Shown here piece after piece: positions 5,261 through 5,275 of a DNA stretch of 5,275 nucleotides. Under the pieces are notes generated by a model. That model saw nothing but the letters and a program-made list of their open reading frames with translations, was not told the DNA's origin and did no database searches. Each line of letters opens with the position of its first letter. Positions within the stretch are counted from its first letter, which is position 1. Source of the DNA: an uncultured Collinsella sp. (GTDB taxonomy: Bacteria > Actinomycetota > Coriobacteriia > Coriobacteriales > Coriobacteriaceae); the NCBI GenBank assembly GCA_900764415.1, contig CAAFOA010000265.1, positions 1-5,275 on the forward strand, in the 5' to 3' direction. The position numbers and the translations under genes were made by a program.

Positions 5261-5275
5261 TGGGGTGTGACCCCA
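5261..5275. repeat. Short inverted repeat at the right edge
   Basis: TGGGGT (5261-5266) and ACCCCA (5270-5275) form a perfect 6-bp inverted repeat with a 3-bp centre. The window ends on its last base, so its context cannot be judged. Confidence 0.3.

Noticed and set aside
5141..5275. Minus-strand frames open to the right edge (stops at 5141-5143 and 5178-5180), considered as integrase C-termini
   Set aside because: Too short to show the HxxR...Y residues of tyrosine recombinases, so not annotated as a gene.
1..5275. CRISPR arrays, insertion sequences, rRNA genes
   Set aside because: No regularly spaced repeats, transposase motifs or rRNA-like sequence were seen.

Overview
The window reads like chromosomal DNA of a GC-rich Gram-positive anaerobe. 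A member of the Coriobacteriia (Collinsella/Eggerthella-like gut Actinomycetota) is my best guess. I infer this from the codon style, the type of IlvD-like dehydratase, strong AAGGAGG-type ribosome binding sites and the tRNA sequence. No marker gene in the window fixes the taxonomy.

Left part (1-1871). A 5'-truncated IlvD/Edd-family dehydratase on the + strand runs off the left edge of the window. It converges on a minus-strand remnant of an ArsC/Spx-family (arsenate-reductase-like) gene. An 18-bp-stem hairpin that can serve both genes lies between them. The remnant keeps about the last 81 codons. Its redox-active N-terminal third is gone and homology stops abruptly near 1871, so this point looks like a recombination or deletion junction.

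Middle part (1872-4790). A gene-poor stretch of about 490 bp comes first. Its right half carries a good sigma-70-type promoter (2122-2150) about 200 nt ahead of an MFS drug-type transporter with some 14 membrane segments. The leader contains several inverted repeats and a 37-codon ORF. The transporter is followed 3 bp later by a two-CBS-domain protein, clearly one operon. After a structured 174-bp gap comes a small alkyltransferase-like gene (MGMT/ATL fold) that retains the PCHRV cysteine. Transporter plus CBS protein suggests efflux or uptake tied to adenine-nucleotide or metal-ligand sensing, and the MGMT-like protein fits a loose defence/repair theme. Both links are inference.

Right part (4791-5275). 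After about 220 bp without a recognisable gene there is a minus-strand intrinsic terminator. Directly next to it lies the 3' half (anticodon loop to CCA) of a tRNA with a CAT anticodon, probably initiator tRNA-fMet. The 5' half of the tRNA is absent. From 5095 the sequence turns more AT-rich and carries three copies of TTCGACCCA, two of them in a perfect 11-bp tandem repeat. This is the signature of an attachment site left by a tyrosine-recombinase element integrated in a tRNA gene. The element should lie to the right (5095 onward, beyond the window) and the chromosome to the left. No integrase is recognisable inside the window.
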